A DNA stretch of 34,301 nt from Candidatus Zhuqueibacterota bacterium (lineage in GTDB: Bacteria; Zhuqueibacterota; Zhuqueibacteria; Zhuqueibacterales; Geothermadaptataceae): positions 1 to 34,301 of the forward strand of contig JAUZRQ010000019.1 of assembly GCA_030950365.1 (NCBI GenBank), read 5' to 3'. Every line of letters begins with the position of its first letter. The first letter of the stretch is position 1. This document shows, one piece after another, positions 33,749 to 34,301 of this stretch. Under the pieces are notes generated by a model, which saw only the letters and a program-made list of their open reading frames with translations, had not been told where the DNA came from and did not search any database. Made by a program: the position numbers and the translations under genes.

Positions 33749-34301
33749 TTATTTCAGCAAAATGCCTTTAACAGCAAGACGGCATTCCGAAAAAGCCATC
33801 GGCGCAAGCTCATCGCCAATGGCAAATTTTTTAAAGCGTTTGTATTGATTTCCCAGAGGTTCCCAATACTGCTCAACAATCTCGTTTCTCAGATCGATTA
33901 GCCAGACTTCGGGAATGCCCGCTTGAGCATATAGCGGCAGTTTGCTCGTTTTGTCGTGGTCGATAGACGCTTCACCGATTTCGATGACCAAAATAATATC
34001 TTTGGGCTGAGGAAGATTATTTACATAAAAATCGTCACGAAACTTCAAAAGCGTCAGGTCCGGCTGTGGTTCAGAATAAGGGCTTAATTGAACCGGGTTT
34101 TGCACACTAATTCCAGCCCTCCCTCGCAATCGCGCGATAAAGCTGTCTGCCAGTTTATTCACCACAGCCGCATGGAGTTTACCAATCGGACTCATTTCCA
34201 CGATCTCCCCTGCCAAAAGCTCCACACGGTCATCCTCCTGCAAAATACCGGTCTGGATCATCGTGTGGTATTCATCCACCGTAAATTTGCGTGTGGTCAC
34301 A
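33749..34301 (-). CDS. Uma2 family restriction endonuclease-like protein (5' end cut by window)
   Basis: This is the third paralogue, 183 residues in view, reading TTRKFTVDEYHTMIQTGI, then QEDDRVELLAGEIVEMSP. Core residues are EPQPDLTLLK (D), ILVIEIGEAS (E), HDKTSKLPLYA (K) and GIPEVWLIDL. By comparison with the neighbour (MSLAVTTRKF) the true start should lie a few codons beyond the window edge; the GTG at 34300 is only an internal Val. Its sequence is diverged from the middle copy in the centre (about residues 45-110), so duplication is not recent. Confidence 0.9.
   Translation of the reverse strand, partial: VTTRKFTVDEYHTMIQTGILQEDDRVELLAGEIVEMSPIGKLHAAVVNKLADSFIARLRGRAGISVQNPVQLSPYSEPQPDLTLLKFRDDFYVNNLPQPKDIILVIEIGEASIDHDKTSKLPLYAQAGIPEVWLIDLRNEIVEQYWEPLGNQYKRFKKFAIGDELAPMAFSECRLAVKGILLK

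Noticed and set aside
1-34301. CRISPR array, rRNA or tRNA genes
   Set aside because: No regularly spaced repeats of the right size and no rRNA or complete tRNA sequence were recognised.

Overview
The window comes from a Gram-negative, probably anaerobic or facultative bacterium. It has an outer-membrane TonB-dependent receptor, a ferredoxin-type 2-oxoacid oxidoreductase and a [NiFe]-hydrogenase maturation cluster. Genes are GC-rich and gaps are AT-rich. Uma2 paralogues, a fused NagB/PIG-L protein and dispersed intergenic repeats suggest an uncultivated FCB-group or Calditrichota-like lineage. That placement is an inference; no rRNA or tRNA gene is present to support it.

Layout: (1) 1-883 is a REP-associated tyrosine transposase (RAYT) between two near-identical palindromic repeat units. 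(2) 1033-8330 is a hydrogenase-maturation cluster, hypF-hypC-hypD-(small insert)-hypE. It is interrupted by a Phd-like small ORF plus a DUF3800 gene, and is followed by a DUF433/DUF5615 toxin-antitoxin pair whose toxin is frameshifted. A second, diverged copy of the last 41 codons of hypE lies beyond that pair. (3) 8467-10892 holds a two-gene 2-oxoacid:ferredoxin oxidoreductase with the gamma domain fused to the C-terminus of beta. A bidirectional terminator closes this rightward block. (4) 11305-12646 (minus) holds sufE and a two-domain sulfurtransferase. (5) 12978-17872 (minus) is an amino-sugar module: NagB/PIG-L fusion, ROK kinase and ROK repressor, the last with a good promoter overlapped by direct repeats. 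(6) 18611-22865 (minus) encodes a beta-helix/TonB receptor fusion and a TPR membrane protein. (7) 23579-29438 (plus) is a signalling cluster: double-domain KaiC-like ATPase, histidine kinase with a pseudo-receiver, REC-PAS-PAS-HK-REC hybrid kinase and single-domain response regulator. (8) 29439-30130 is a non-coding stretch rich in stem-loops. (9) 30131-32008 is a B12-binding radical SAM protein of the HpnP/DUF4070 type. (10) 32185-34301 (minus) carries a hotdog thioesterase and three tandem Uma2 genes, the middle-most to the thioesterase being frameshifted and the outermost cut by the window edge.

The hyp genes build the Fe(CN)2CO centre of [NiFe]-hydrogenases, but no hydrogenase, hypA or hypB is in view. 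Points most worth following are the hypE 3' duplication around the toxin-antitoxin pair, the beta-helix/TonB fusion, the KaiC homologue whose phosphosite reads T-E-A-G-I-S-Y, and the RAYT with its paired repeat units. Everything here was read by eye without database searches, so family names rest on recognised motifs.
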